Below are positions 19,435 to 49,146 of a DNA stretch of 64,000 nucleotides, one piece after another. Numbering within the stretch: position 1 is the stretch's first letter; every line of letters starts with the position of its first letter. The translations under genes and the position numbers were made by a program. The notes under the pieces were generated by a model that saw only the letters and a list, made by a program, of their open reading frames with translations, was not told where the DNA came from and searched no databases. Location of the stretch: the NCBI GenBank assembly GCA_027704905.1, contig CM051004.1:4942128-5006127 (forward strand). Direction: 5' to 3'. Origin of the DNA: Muraenolepis orangiensis (Eukaryota; Chordata; Actinopteri; Gadiformes; Muraenolepididae).

Positions 19435-20938
19435 CATTTGATGTTCATTTTTAATTGTATTGTGTATAGTAGTCTTCTACAGTTTCATACTGCGGGAGGG
19501 AATGGGGAGTAAACATTCCACTACTTTGCAAATGGCAAATACAATTCTTGAATAGTACACATTAATAATCAACTAAGGGTTATGGAGTTCAGTATTTAGA
19601 TTATAAAGATTATACTACAATATACTGTATATTACTACAATATACTGAATATAACTATAATAAACTGTGAAAGATCTTGTAAAAGAGCAGAGACATGTGT
19701 TCCCAGGGCAACTGGAAGAAAGAAGTTATATCAATAATTCTGACAGAGGAGACAAGAGTTTCAACTCAAATATCACCTAACACCGTATGGCACAATGGTT
19801 CTCAAACAGGGGAACACCAGAGGCACTCTGAAGGAGCTTAGAGGTACTCTGAAGGAGCTTAGAGGTACTCTGAAGGAGCTTAGAGGTACTCTGAAGGAGC
19901 TTAGGGGTACTCTGAAGGAGCTTAGGGGTACTCTGAAGGAGCTTAGGGGTACTCTGAAGGAAGTAATGTAAGTGTACTCTGAAGGAGCTTAGGGGTACTC
20001 TGAAGGAGCTTAGGGGTACTCTGAAGGAGTTTAGGGGTACTCTGAAGGAGCTTAAGGGTACTCTGAAGGAGCCTAGGGGTACTCTGAAGGAGCTTAGGGG
20101 GTACTCTGAAGGAGCTTAGGGGTACTCTGAAGGAGTTTAGGGGATACTCTGAAGGAATTTAGGGGTACTCTGAAGGAGCTTAGGGGTACTCTGAAGGAGT
20201 TTAGGGGTACTCTGAAGGAGCTTAGGGGGTACTCTGAAGGAGCTTAGGGGTACTCTGAATGAGTTTAGGGGGTACTCTGAAGGAGCTTAGGGGTACTCTG
20301 AATGAGTTTAGGGCGTACTCTGAATGAGTTTAGGGGGTACTCTGAAGGAGTTTAGGGGTACTCTGAATGAGTTTAGGGGGTACTCTGAAGGAGCTTAGGG
20401 GTACTCTGAAGGAGTTTAGGGGGTACTCTGAAGGAGTTTAGGGGTACTCTGAAGGAGCTTAGGGGTACTCTGAAGGAGTTTAGGGGGTACTCTGAAGGAG
20501 TTTAGGGGTACTCTGAAGGAGCTTAGGGGTACTCTGAAGGATCTCAGGGTAAATGTAAATATTAAGTGTATCTGAATACTAACTGATTACACATTCTGGA
20601 AGTCTTTTCAATAAACGACAAATATGAAATCCTAAGTGAGTATTTTAACGTCCAGTTAATGTCTACGTTCACCAAATAATCTGCACTTACACTATTTATA
20701 TTAATTGAAATACTTTTCCCTTCCAAATATGATTTGTGCTGGTGAACTTGGGGCTTGGATGAAAACATTACTTTATAGGAGGAACATTTGTAAAAAATAG
20801 TTAGAGAACCACTGGTCTAGCAGACATAATTATTATTTAGAACAGTTTGTGACATGGTATGACCTTCGTCTAACTTTGCTTATCTATAATTAATCACACA
20901 TCATATAATAACAAAAATAAATCAATACATTTGAAGGA
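19435..20938. repeat. Direct duplication, unit 1
   Basis: Starts at catttgatgttcattttt, inside an L2 3' UTR, and ends at atacatttgaagga. Outside the minisatellite it is practically identical to 22044-24136. An identical 68-codon frame appears in both at 20562-20768 and 23760-23966. Confidence 0.9.
19793..20814. mobile_element. hAT-like non-autonomous element with internal 22-bp minisatellite, copy 1
   Basis: The left end caatggttctcaaac and right end gttagagaaccactg are imperfect terminal inverted repeats of the hAT type. The 8-base flanks gtatggca and gtctagca agree at 6 of 8 positions. The interior is a roughly 22-bp array (ggggtactctgaaggagctt). No transposase frame is present. Confidence 0.75.
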
Positions 20939-21154
20939 TAGGCTGGTGTTCCAAGGTCAGGGGTCACCTGGAGCGTGTTCTAATAAAGTTGTAATGTAAT
21001 GTAAAATCTGGTGGTCACACACAGCAGCCCAGAGTTAAAGAGCAGATAAGAGCAGATTAGAAGCAACACACATTTATTATGATTGTTATTATTAGTTAGA
21101 ACAAGGATAAGCAGATATCAAATATATATATAATAATATATATATTATTATTCT

Positions 21155-21156
21155 AT

Positions 21157-21254
<98 letters not shown>
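21155..21254. repeat. (TA)n microsatellite
   Basis: About 90 bases of TA, with small GTATA variants at the right end. Confidence 0.95.
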
Positions 21255-21255
<1 letters not shown>

Positions 21256-21269
21256 GTATATAGAATGCA

Positions 21270-22160
21270 CAACAACACAATCTGATGAATGTTGTCGTAG
21301 GCTTTCACACCCATAGCCATGAAGTACCTGGAGAAACTTGTCATGTCACACATTAACTTTTCCATCCCTGAGTCCCTAGACCCACTCCAGTTTGCATACA
21401 GACCAAACAGGTCTGTAGACGACGCCATCTCCCTGGCACTACACACGGCCCTGGAGCACCTAGACAGGAGGGACACCTACGTCAGACTGCTGTTCATTGA
21501 CTACAGCTGGGCGTTCAACACCATCGTTTCCTCCAAGCTGGTCCTGAAACTGAGGGACCTAGGTCTGGGCTCCCCCATCTGTAACTGCATTATGGACTTC
21601 CTGACAGGCAGGCCTCAAGTGGTGAAGATTGGGAGCAACATCTCATCCACTCTGGTCCTCAACACCGTCCAGATGTAGGAAGAAGGCCATGTCCATCATA
21701 AAGGACCACAACCACCCTGGGCACCATCTCTTCTCCCCCTACCGTCTGGTTGCTGATTACACAGCATCCGTACAACAAGGACTACCAGGTTTAAGGACAG
21801 TTTTTATCCACAGGCAGTGACCTACTGAACTGCTAGGAGTACTGCCACCATCATAACATTGTCATTAACATTACACTATCATACACTATCATACTGCTGC
21901 TGGACTTTCTGGACTCATCACAGTTACTGCTCTGTAGTCATGATGCTGCTGCACTACTGGCACTTCAAATGCATTTAAATGCCTTTTGCAAAATATAACA
22001 CATGCACATATCATCCACAAATCACTTTATTCACTTTATTGTTCATTTGATGTTCATTTTTAATTGTATTGTGTATAGTAGTCTTCTACAGTTTCATACT
22101 GCGGGAGGGAATGGGGAGTAAACATTCCACTACTTTGCAAATGGCAAATACAATTCTTGA
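21270..22160 (+). mobile_element. L2-type LINE fragment, internally deleted
   Basis: The frame 21319-21678 encodes part of a reverse transcriptase (LQFAYRPNRSVDDAISLALH, then LLFIDYSWAFNTIVSSKL). This is the LINE palm region with the F-x-D-Y-S-x-A-F motif. After about residue 118 it jumps to the element's C-terminal region (CRKKAMSIIKDHNHPGHHLF) in another frame, so the YxDD-bearing part is deleted. The 3' UTR continues to about 22160. It is inactive. Confidence 0.85.
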
Positions 22161-24136
22161 ATAGTACACATTAATAATCAACTAAGGGTTATGGAGTTCA
22201 GTATTTAGATTATAAAGATTATACTACAATATACTGTATATTACTACAATATACTGAATATAACTATAATAAACTGTGAAAGATCTTGTAAAAGAGCAGA
22301 GACATGTGTTCCCAGGGCAACTGGAAGAAAGAAGTTATATCAATAATTCTGACAGAGGAGACAAGAGTTTCAACTCAAATATCACCTAACACCGTATGGC
22401 ACAATGGTTCTCAAACAGGGGAACACCAGAGGCACTCTGAAGGAGCTTAGAGGTACTCTGAAGGAGCTTAGAGGTACTCTGAAGGAGCTTAGAGGTACTC
22501 TGAAGGAGCTTAGGGGTACTCTGAAGGAGCTTAGAGGTACTCTGAAGGAGCTTAGGGGTACTCTGAAGAAGCTTAGAGGTACTCTGAAGGAGCTTAGGGG
22601 TACTCTGAAGGAGCTTAGAGGTACTCTGAAGGAGTTTAGGGGTACTCTGAAGGAGCTTAGGGGTACTCTGAAGGAGCTTAGAGGTACTCTGAAGGAGCTT
22701 AGAGGTACTCTGAAGGAGCTTAGAGGTACTCTGAAGGAGTTTAGGGGCACTCTGAAGGAGCTTAGGGGTACTCTGAAGGAGCTTAGGGGCACTCTGAAGG
22801 AGTTTAGGGGTACTCTGAAGGAGCTTAGAGGTACTCTGAAGGAGCTTAGAGGTACTCTGAAGGAGCTTAGGGGGTACTCTGAAGGAGCTTAGGGGGTACT
22901 CTGAAGGAGTTAGGGGGTACTCTGAAGGAGCTTAGGGGTACTCTGAAGGAGCTTAGGGGGTACTCTGAAGGAGTTAGGGGGTACTCTGAAGGAGCTTAGG
23001 GGTACTCTGAAGGAGCTTAGGGGTACTCTGAAGGAGTTTAGGGGTACTCTGAAGGAGCTTAAGGGTACTCTGAAGGAGCCTAGGGGTACTCTGAAGGAGC
23101 TTAGGGGTACTCTGAAGGAGTTTAGGGGATACTCTGAAGGAATTTATGGGTACTCTGAAGGAGCTTAGGGGTACTCTGAAGGAGTTTTGGGGTACTCTGA
23201 AGGAGCTTAGGGGGTACTCTGAAGGAGTTTAGGGGTACTCTGAAGGAGCTTAAGGGTACTCTGAAGGAGCCTAGGGGTACTCTGAAGGAGCTTAGGGGGT
23301 ACTCTGAAGGAGCTTAGGGGTACTCTGAAGGAGTTTAGGGGATACTCTGAAGGAATTTAGGGGTACTCTGAAGGAGCTTAGGGGTACTCTGAAGGAGTTT
23401 AGGGGTACTCTGAAGGAGCTTAGGGGGTACTCTGAAGGAGCTTAGGGGTACTCTGAATGAGTTTAGGGGGTACTCTGAAGGAGCTTAGGGGTACTCTGAA
23501 TGAGTTTAGGGCGTACTCTGAATGAGTTTAGGGGGTACTCTGAAGGAGTTTAGGGGTACTCTGAATGAGTTTAGGGGGTACTCTGAAGGAGCTTAGGGGT
23601 ACTCTGAAGGAGTTTAGGGGGTACTCTGAAGGAGTTTAGGGGTACTCTGAAGGAGCTTAGGGGTACTCTGAAGGAGTTTAGGGGGTACTCTGAAGGAGTT
23701 TAGGGGTACTCTGAAGGAGCTTAGGGGTACTCTGAAGGATCTCAGGGTAAATGTAAATATTAAGTGTATCTGAATACTAACTGATTACACATTCTGGAAG
23801 TCTTTTCAATAAACGACAAATATGAAATCCTAAGTGAGTATTTTAACGTCCAGTTAATGTCTACGTTCACCAAATAATCTGCACTTACACTATTTATATT
23901 AATTGAAATACTTTTCCCTTCCAAATATGATTTGTGCTGGTGAACTTGGGGCTTGGATGAAAACATTACTTTATAGGAGGAACATTTGTAAAAAATAGTT
24001 AGAGAACCACTGGTCTAGCAGACATAATTATTATTTAGAACAGTTTGTGACATGGTATGACCTTCGTCTAACTTTGCTTATCTATAATTAATCACACATC
24101 ATATAATAACAAAAATAAATCAATACATTTGAAGGA
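22044..24136. repeat. Direct duplication, unit 2
   Basis: Same boundaries as unit 1 but about 590 bases longer, because the internal minisatellite has more copies. The left edge continues without a break into the L2 3' UTR, so this is probably the ancestral context. Confidence 0.9.
22402..24012. mobile_element. hAT-like non-autonomous element with internal 22-bp minisatellite, copy 2
   Basis: Same termini as copy 1. The array begins with a homogeneous run of exact 21-bp units, which leaves frames open on both strands (22382-22892), and then becomes a 21-22-bp mix. Confidence 0.75.
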
Positions 24137-24423
24137 GTCGGGTCCAGAAGATTGTCTGAAATCAACTTTGATTGAAAATTTAATTAAAACAATGAACAAA
24201 ATATTAAAACCCGTGGTCATGTGAATGTTGTTGATAACATGAAGGTTGACACGTTCGTACCATCACCCACCTCGGTTCACCCAGTCATAATTCACCAATC
24301 ATTCACCAGCTAATTGAAGCAAATGTTTACTCCTTGGTTTCGAGGTATAGTAGAATTCTGTTTTGATACGACCATATCTCACACAATAAAACTAGATGAA
24401 CAACCATTAAACATTTTATTCTG
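24137..24423. other. Intergenic DNA, no gene seen
   Basis: AT-rich. Nothing is recognised. Confidence 0.5.
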
Positions 24424-24442
24424 TGTGTGTGTGTGTGTGTGC

Positions 24443-24524
<82 letters not shown>

Positions 24525-24618
24525 AGTGTGAAAGTCTAGGCCTCTGATGTTTGGTTTGCCACCAACAGAGGGCGCCTTTTACCAAATAATTTTCATAACG
24601 CATTCATCCCATACTTTA

Positions 24619-24682
<64 letters not shown>

Positions 24683-24711
24683 AGACTATATATATATATA
24701 TATATATATAT
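24424..24711. repeat. (GT)n and (TA)n microsatellites
   Basis: (GT)n at about 24424-24522 and (TA)n at about 24620-24679 and 24688-24711. Confidence 0.95.
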
Positions 24712-24992
24712 CAAATAAAATCACATTCATATAAAAATTGAAATCACATTTTACTTGTCCACAACATGTTACTTGTTCATCCACCAAGATGCACACACCA
24801 GTCAGACAAAGTCACTGCTTTAGGTTCAATTAAAGGTTGTAATTGTATCTCCAAAGCATGTGAGGCATTTGACCCAGCAGACCTGAGGGCTGGAGCCCCT
24901 CCCTCCAGGTTGGCCCGCTGCCCCGTATTCCCGCGGGATGCTCCGTGGTCACACACTTTGGACGGAGATTAGGGAGTCCTCCATCCACACGG

Positions 24993-25110
24993 CTATAAAG
25001 GGGGAGCTGGGAGAGCTGCAGCTCGACAGGTAGCTCAGGTAAGCTCAGAGAACACCTGTCAGGGCTTCGGAAAACAGCAAGCGGCTGCGTGTCGACACAC
25101 TGAACCTCAG
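24993..25110 (+). promoter_or_regulatory. slc34a2: slc34a2 core promoter and 5' untranslated exon
   Basis: A TATA box ctataaag (24993-25000) is followed after about 25-30 bases by a non-coding leader. Two donor-like sites are present: ctcag/gtaagc after 25038 and ctcag/gtaaac after 25110. The leader is taken to splice to the coding exon acceptor at 25583. Choice of donor is not resolved from sequence. Confidence 0.5.
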
Positions 25111-25281
25111 GTAAACTACCTTCTACACCGGATTACAGTATTTACAGTTCATACAATTTCTAGATTAACAACATCATCATATATATTTTTTAATTTTCCC
25201 TTTTCATTACACAGGGCAACATTTGGTTATATTACAGTTATATCCATTATTATAGTCACATTCCATACAAATTAAAGTTAT

Positions 25282-25430
25282 AGTAGTTTTAAGTGAAAGT
25301 TTGTAGTTTTATGTGAAAGTTTGCAGATTTACTTGAAAGTTTGCAGTTTGCAGTTTTACGTGAAAGTTTGCATTTGTATGTGAAAATGTGTAGTTTTATG
25401 TGAAAGTGTGTAGTTTTATGTGAAAGTTCT
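25282..25430. repeat. Tandem repeat of a ttttatgtgaaagtttg-type word
   Basis: About seven degenerate units in the first intron of slc34a2. Each carries TTTATG or TTTACG. TTTAT is the core of caudal-type (Cdx) homeobox sites, so a regulatory role in gut is possible but only inferred. Confidence 0.7.
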
Positions 25431-25585
25431 GAAAGATTGTTTCACAGATAACACTAATGTTCAGAGATCATTAACAGAATGTTGACAGATACCACCATCA
25501 GATGGTCCAGTTTGGACCTTACGATTGATATATTTTATTGATTATCTATGTATTTAGTTTAATATTTGTATTTCTGATTTTAGCC

Positions 25586-31259
<5,674 letters not shown>

Positions 31260-31603
31260 CGCCGTCAGGTTAAATGATTGCTTGTGAATATTAGTGAACA
31301 TTACTCAATGTTGATGATGTTAGGAACCGTGGGCCGGTCTGAAGAGTGTGGTGGTGTGGGTGGTGCCTGACATAGCGCGAGGCCTGTGTTCACGTTCCTG
31401 ACGTAGTTTCTAACGTTATCCACGGGAGGTGCAGAATGACGAGGCCTTCACTGAGCTGTGGATGGGGTAGGGATGACCCATCCCTGTTTATATCTTGATG
31501 ATGTTTGGCTGTTTTCTGTCAACCTTTAGATTATATGAAGAACAGATGTGTCCATTTGAAGTATTTCTTATTTTTCAGTATTTAAGACCACATGATTTTT
31601 GTA

Positions 31604-31609
31604 AATAAA
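31604..31609 (+). terminator. slc34a2: Poly(A) signal of slc34a2
   Basis: AATAAA lies about 345 bases after the stop codon, with an overlapping second AATAAA immediately after. The 3' UTR 31260-31630 shows no other feature I recognise. Confidence 0.75.
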
Positions 31610-31744
31610 TAAATTGGAGACGATATTTTCATGCTTGTCATGCGGGTCTTTTGTACAGATTGTTTTAAAATTGTTCTCCACTAAGGAGCAGGTGGACCTG
31701 TAGGAAGACGATACCTTACATGAGCTGCAAACACTGATGTTACA

Positions 31745-32378
31745 TTAGATTCAGATTTATTGTCATTGTACAGAACAAGTACAGTACAGTGAAAATAATA
31801 TATAGTCACCGTAATGATATATAGTCTCGTTAATGATATATAGTCACCGTAATGATTTATAGTCTCGTTAATGATATATAGTCACCGTAATGATTTATAG
31901 TCTCGTTAATGATATATAGTCACCGTAATGATTTATAGTCTCGTTAATGATTTATAGTCACCGTAATGATTTATAGTCACCGTAATGATTTATAGTCTCG
32001 TTAATGATTTATAGTCACCGTAATGATTTATAGTCACCGTAATGATTTATAGTCTTGTTAATGATTTATAGTCACCGTAATGATTTATAGTCACCGTAAT
32101 GATTTATAGTCACCGTAATGATTTATAGTCATGGTAATGATTTATAGTCACCGTAATGATTTATAGTCTCGTTAATGATTTATAGTCACCGTAATGATTT
32201 ATAGTCACCGTAATGATTTATAGTCACCGTAATGATTTATAGTCATGGTAATGATTTATAGTCACCGTAATGATTTATAGTCTCGTTAATGATTTATAGT
32301 CACCGTAATGATTTATAGTCATGGTAATGATATATAGTCACCGTAATGATATATAGTCACGCTAATGAGGCTCCAGAG
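31745..32378. repeat. Retroposon tail plus 19-bp minisatellite, about 30 copies
   Basis: Begins with gattcagatttattgtcatt, a fish non-LTR 3'-tail phrase. The array follows with units such as atttatagtcaccgtaatg and the variant atttatagtctcgttaatg. Confidence 0.85.
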
Positions 32379-33348
32379 GTTCATTGACCATAGGACCGCA
32401 TCAACACAAACACACAAACACACAAACACACACCAGTCTTTATCGGTCTCTATTTCTCAATCAGAACTGAACCTATACTTAGGCTTCAACTAATGCATGA
32501 ATAAACTAAACGTTAACTATACAATACAAACGATACCTAGCCATTCCAACTGTAATTCATCTAAATCTAAACCTCACCATGTCTTATGCATCATGGGAGA
32601 ATGAGTTAATCTCGACGTACCGGTTCAGACCGGCCATTAGAGGGAGGGGCTTGCGTCTGACCTCCAGACCAAAGGTGGAGGTCTGGAGTTGTCCACCACA
32701 CTCTCCCCCTATCTGCTTTATCTTTATCTGTGGGCACGTGGGCTCCGCCCCCTTTATGACCTGATTGTTGGTCCCAGCGTTTATCAGTTTGATATTAAGG
32801 TGAACATTGAACGTTGAACGTTGTCTTTGAGTCTTGGCTGTCTTTACGACCTCCCGGTGGAAGACAGCTGAGATCAATAATATTGAGAGTCATTATCTTT
32901 AGACTGATGATCATTACAATCCCTGGATAATGGTCCAGAGATGAATGCTTTTGTGTGTGTAATGATATAGTATTATTATTATCATCATTACTATTATTAT
33001 TATTATTATTATTATTATAATTATGATTATTATATAATAATAATCATGATGACATCACATGGTATTGTGGACTTGACCGTCATGTGTATCCATGAGCAGG
33101 TCTCAGGTGTTCCCCGGCGTTAGAACAGCTCCTCTGTAGATGAACCCCCGGTGCTTCTAGAGGTTATCTTTGGGCCGATCCAGCTCCTATTTGTTCAGTT
33201 TCGTGGTCGTGACAAGGCGGCGGTCTAAGTCTACACCTCAGGCACGGCCCGGCAGTATGTGGAGAGGAAACCAGCAGCGACCACGAGTGTTAACAAAGCG
33301 CCTGGGAACACACACTCAGATATCGACCCTGCGCTGTTCGTCAGACAG
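32379..33348. other. Intergenic DNA, no gene seen
   Basis: Contains (ATT)n at about 32985-33017. Short frames near 32579-32877 and 33170-33422 have no recognisable domain. Confidence 0.5.
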
Positions 33349-33746
33349 CCAATAGCTAGAGAGTCTATCAGGGGTAAGTGTAAACAATAGCTAGAGAGTC
33401 TATCAGGGGTAAGTGTTAACACTAGCTAGTGAGTCTTTCAGGGGTAAGTGTTAACACTAGCTAGTGAGCCTTTCAGGGGTAAGTGTTAACACTAGCTAGT
33501 GAGTCTTTCAGGGGTAAGTGTTAACACTAGCTAGTGAGTCTTTCAGGGGTAAGTGTTAACACTAGCTAGTGAGTCTTTCAGGGGTAAGTGTTAACAATAG
33601 CTAGAGAGTTTATCAGGGGTAAGTGAAGTGTTAACAATAGCTAGAGAGTCTATCAGGGATAAGTGTTAACACTAGCTAGAGAGTCTATCATGGGTAAGTG
33701 CTAACAAAAGCTAGTGAGTCTATCAGGGGTAAGTGCTAACAATAGC
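33349..33746. repeat. 35-bp minisatellite, about 11 copies
   Basis: The unit contains agctagagagtctatcaggg, then gtaagtgttaac. Each unit carries a gtaagt word. Confidence 0.9.
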
Positions 33747-34338
33747 CCTCGGAATGCTTTGAGGAAATATCAAATCAATGGCTGAGAAAACGCAGATTGA
33801 TTTCTGTGGCCAGCAGAACACAAAGTATGTCATTCATTTTTAACACCAATAATCGTTATCTGGCGTCCAAGAGAGGTTTGTGTTTCAGTAATCTGAGTGT
33901 TTCTCTCCAACACATGTAGGTGTTCCATCAGAGATGAACAGGAAACAGACTGTATGAATTACTACTGATGTTGTCTGAAGTTAATCCAGGTGAACCCAGC
34001 TCTGTTTGACCCGTTTTGGCTTCCCCTCCTGGACTGGATCTTCTACTCTGAAGCGCAGCATTCATGCAGGGGCCAGGCTGATGGACTGTGAAAGTCCTTC
34101 AGAAGCTTGGTGTGTGTCAGGTGCCTGCTGCCTGCTGAGCCCTCTGAGGGCTGTTCTATTTGAGAATAACCATTAATCCATTTAACAATCCACTCCCTTA
34201 GGGACATCACAAGTGGGCGTGTCCACCCAGAAGAAGGACAGGTCAACGCACCAGTCACTGAGGCGGAGACAGGGTCACACATTTAGAACAAGACAAGGAG
34301 ACAAGGAGAATAATCAAGAACAATACATAATTATAATT

Positions 34339-34383
<45 letters not shown>

Positions 34384-34424
34384 TTGACAAACCAAAACCC
34401 AAAACATGTGAATTGTACGGTCCA
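33747..34424. other. Intergenic DNA with (AAT)n
   Basis: (AAT)n at about 34343-34383. No gene is seen. Confidence 0.5.
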
Positions 34425-35817
34425 CCGGTTGGTACAGTCCACCAGTTGGTTTGGTCCACCACTTGGTAGGGTCCACCACTTGGTAGGGTCCACCACTGGG
34501 TAGGGTCCACCACTGGGTAGGGTCCACCACTGGGTAGGGTCCACCACTTGGTAGGGTCCACCACTGGGTAGGGTCCACCACTTGGTAGGGTCCACCACTG
34601 GGTAGGGTCCACCACTGGGTAGGGTCCACCACTTGGTAGGGTCCACCACTGGGTAGGGTCCACCACTTGGTAGGGTCCACCACTTGGTAGGGTCCACCAC
34701 TGGGTAGGGTCCACCACTGGGTAGGGTCCACCACTTGGTAGGGTCCACCACTGGGTAGGGTCCACCATTTGGTAGGGTCCACCACTGGGTAGGGTCCACC
34801 ACTGGGTAGGGTCCACCACTTGGTAGGGTCCACCACTGGGTAGGGTCCACCACTTGGTAGGGTCCACCACTTGGTAGGGTCCACCACTGGGTAGGGTCCA
34901 CCACTGGGTAGGGTCCACCACTTGGTAGGGTCCACCACTGGGTAGGGTCCACCACTGGGTAGGGTCCACCACTTGGTAGGGTCCACCACTGGGTAGGGTC
35001 CACCACTTGGTAGGGTCCACCACTGGGTAGGGTCCACCACTTGGTAGGGTCCACCACTGGGTAGGGTCCACCACTTGGTAGGGTCCACCACTGGGTAGGG
35101 TCCACCACTGGGTAGGGTCCACCACTTGGTAGGGTCCACCACTGGGTAGGGTCCACCACTTGGTAGGGTCCACCACTGGGTAGGGTCCACCACTTGGTAG
35201 GGTCCACCACTGGGTAGGGTCCACCACTTGGTAGGGTCCACCACTGGGTAGGGTCCACCACTTGGTAGGGTCCACCACTGGGTAGGGTCCACCACTTGGT
35301 AGGGTCCACCACTGGGTAGGGTCCACCACTGGGTAGGGTCCACCACTTGGTAGGGTCCACCACTGGGTAGGGTCCACCATTTGGTAGGGTCCACCACTGG
35401 GTAGGGTCCACCACTGGGTAGGGTCCACCACTTGGTAGGGTCCACCACTGGGTAGGGTCCACCACTTGGTAGGGTCCACCACTGGGTAGGGTCCACCACT
35501 GGGTAGGGTCCACCACTTGGTAGGGTCCACCACTGGGTAGGGTCCACCACTTGGTAGGGTCCACCACTGGGTAGGGTCCACCACTGGGTAGGGTCCACCA
35601 CTTGGTAGGGTCCACCACTGGGTAGGGTCCACCACTTGGTAGGGTCCACCACTGGGTAGGGTCCACCACTTGGTAGGGTCCACCACTGGGTAGGGTCCAC
35701 CACTTGGTAGGGTCCACCACTGGGTAGGGTCCACCACTTGGTAGGGTCCACCACTTGGTAGGGTCCACCACTGGGTAGGGTCCACCGGTTGGTACGGTCC
35801 ACCGGTTGGTATGGTCC
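34425..35817. repeat. 17-bp minisatellite, about 82 copies, two alternating variants
   Basis: The unit is gtagggtccaccacttg or gtagggtccaccactgg. It is very homogeneous, with a few accattt and accggtt variants, the latter at both ends. All three minus-strand frames stay open for about 500 codons because 17 is not a multiple of three and the unit has no stop on that strand. Not a gene. Confidence 0.97.
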
Positions 35818-37051
35818 AGTGCTTGGGGTGGTAGCTGACCTTACATGCTGTAGGGTAATCACATTGAAACACAAGCCTGGAAGAATTAAGTACCCTTATC
35901 AACTAATTAGAAATTAAAAGATTATCTTTATGTTTTTTTATAGCTGCAGATGGTCTGTGTTTTGGAACCTTGGGAGGGAGGGATAGAGATGGAGAGACTT
36001 CTGGCTACCTTGGTAGCAACAAACATCATAAAAGTTTAATATTGAGAGATAAAATGTGCATTATTATCAAGTAAAAATCCAAATGGCCTAATAAACCCAA
36101 ACATACTGCAGGTACATCAAGGCGTTCACGGCTCAGTTTTCCTTCGGCCCATTTTTATTCTGAACATTGATTTGGTCGGCCGACCGGAGACACTAACGCC
36201 CAGACTAATTCATGTCTGGAGGAACAGAAAACAGGGAAAGGAAGGCAGTGTTTTCAGTGAAGTGAGAGCATGACAGAGAGCGACACTTTACTATTAGTGT
36301 CCTAAAATACACCGGCCTCATCTCGGGAGGCCGACAAACTGCTATTATCAGCCCAACCTCCTCATTCAACTAATAATAGCCTCAGAAACACACAGCTATC
36401 ATCAAAACAAGCTGAAACTATGGGCTACATTCGGCTGGTTTGATCCCTCCTCCCCGGAGTGTTCGGGGGGAGACAGGAGGAGCAGCTTGTTCTTCACTCT
36501 CTCCCCGGGGGGGGGGGGGGAGAGAGACAGAAGGAGCAGCTTGTTCTTCACCCTGTCCCTCGGTGTGTCTTATCGGACTCAAACGCCCGTAGAGTTGAGT
36601 AAATAGCGAACCAGGCATCACAGCTCTGTCCCCCCCCCGGGGGACCGCATGTCCAGGCTGACAGGTAGTCTGTGGTCTCACACTTATCTACCTGGTGTGT
36701 TGCTGCTAGAGATAGCAGGGCTCGGACGTAATAGATGACCTATTAGGACACGGCCCTGTCCATCAATGTCCCCACTAGTCACGCCTGGACCACAGCCACT
36801 GTTATGGCCACAAGGTTATGGCCGGTCAAACAGAGAGAGAGAGTCACTGAATCCAACTGATACTGGACCACACTCCCTGGTCCTGCTCATTCACAACCTG
36901 GCCAGTAGAAAGCCTCCATGCGTCTCAATGGCATAAAGCAGGGGAGAAAAAAAATTACAAATCTTTATCGGCAACATCAGCAACACATTACAAAGCATCC
37001 CCTCTTCTGGGTGTTCTGCGGTCAACACCCCGGGGGTCACAGGTTGTAGCA
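35818..37051. other. Intergenic / 3' flank of sel1l3
   Basis: The 3' UTR of sel1l3 should lie here on the minus strand. I found no confident AATAAA close to the stop, so its end is not assigned. The minus-strand frame at 36418-36681 is low-complexity and unsupported. Confidence 0.5.
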
Positions 37052-48842
<11,791 letters not shown>

Positions 48843-49140
48843 TATCTCTGGGTCGGTCCTGAGGTCAACTGAGGTGAATAAAGGTTGAACTACGACCTCT
48901 CTAGAAGGCAGCAGGTGTCTCCCATCTCTCTCGGAGGCAGTGTGTCTACAAACTCTCCTGACTGATTTTCAGCCTGCAAATCCTTAAATAGAACACAAAC
49001 CAAACTGGATTTTCCAGTGCTGCCAGCGCAGGTATTTAGGTGCAGTGAGTCGGTTAGAAGGCTCGGCATTGGCTGGCTGATAAAGGGCTTGGCTGATTGT
49101 CTGTGTTCTGATTGGCTGACGTCTTGCATTCAACAGGAGC

Positions 49141-49146
49141 TTTATA
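49141..49146 (-). promoter_or_regulatory. sel1l3: Possible TATA box of sel1l3
   Basis: Minus-strand TATAAA about 300 bases upstream of the ATG. No leader exon could be verified. Confidence 0.3.

Noticed and set aside
20562..20768. 68-codon minus-strand frame found identically at 23760-23966
   Set aside because: Identity is explained by the duplication, and the frame lies in the non-coding part of a non-autonomous transposon.
22382..22892. Leucine/serine repeat proteins on both strands
   Set aside because: A 21-bp minisatellite within a hAT-like element.
34255..35902. Open frames of 485-539 codons on the minus strand
   Set aside because: All three frames translate the same 17-bp minisatellite; no start context, domain or splice support.
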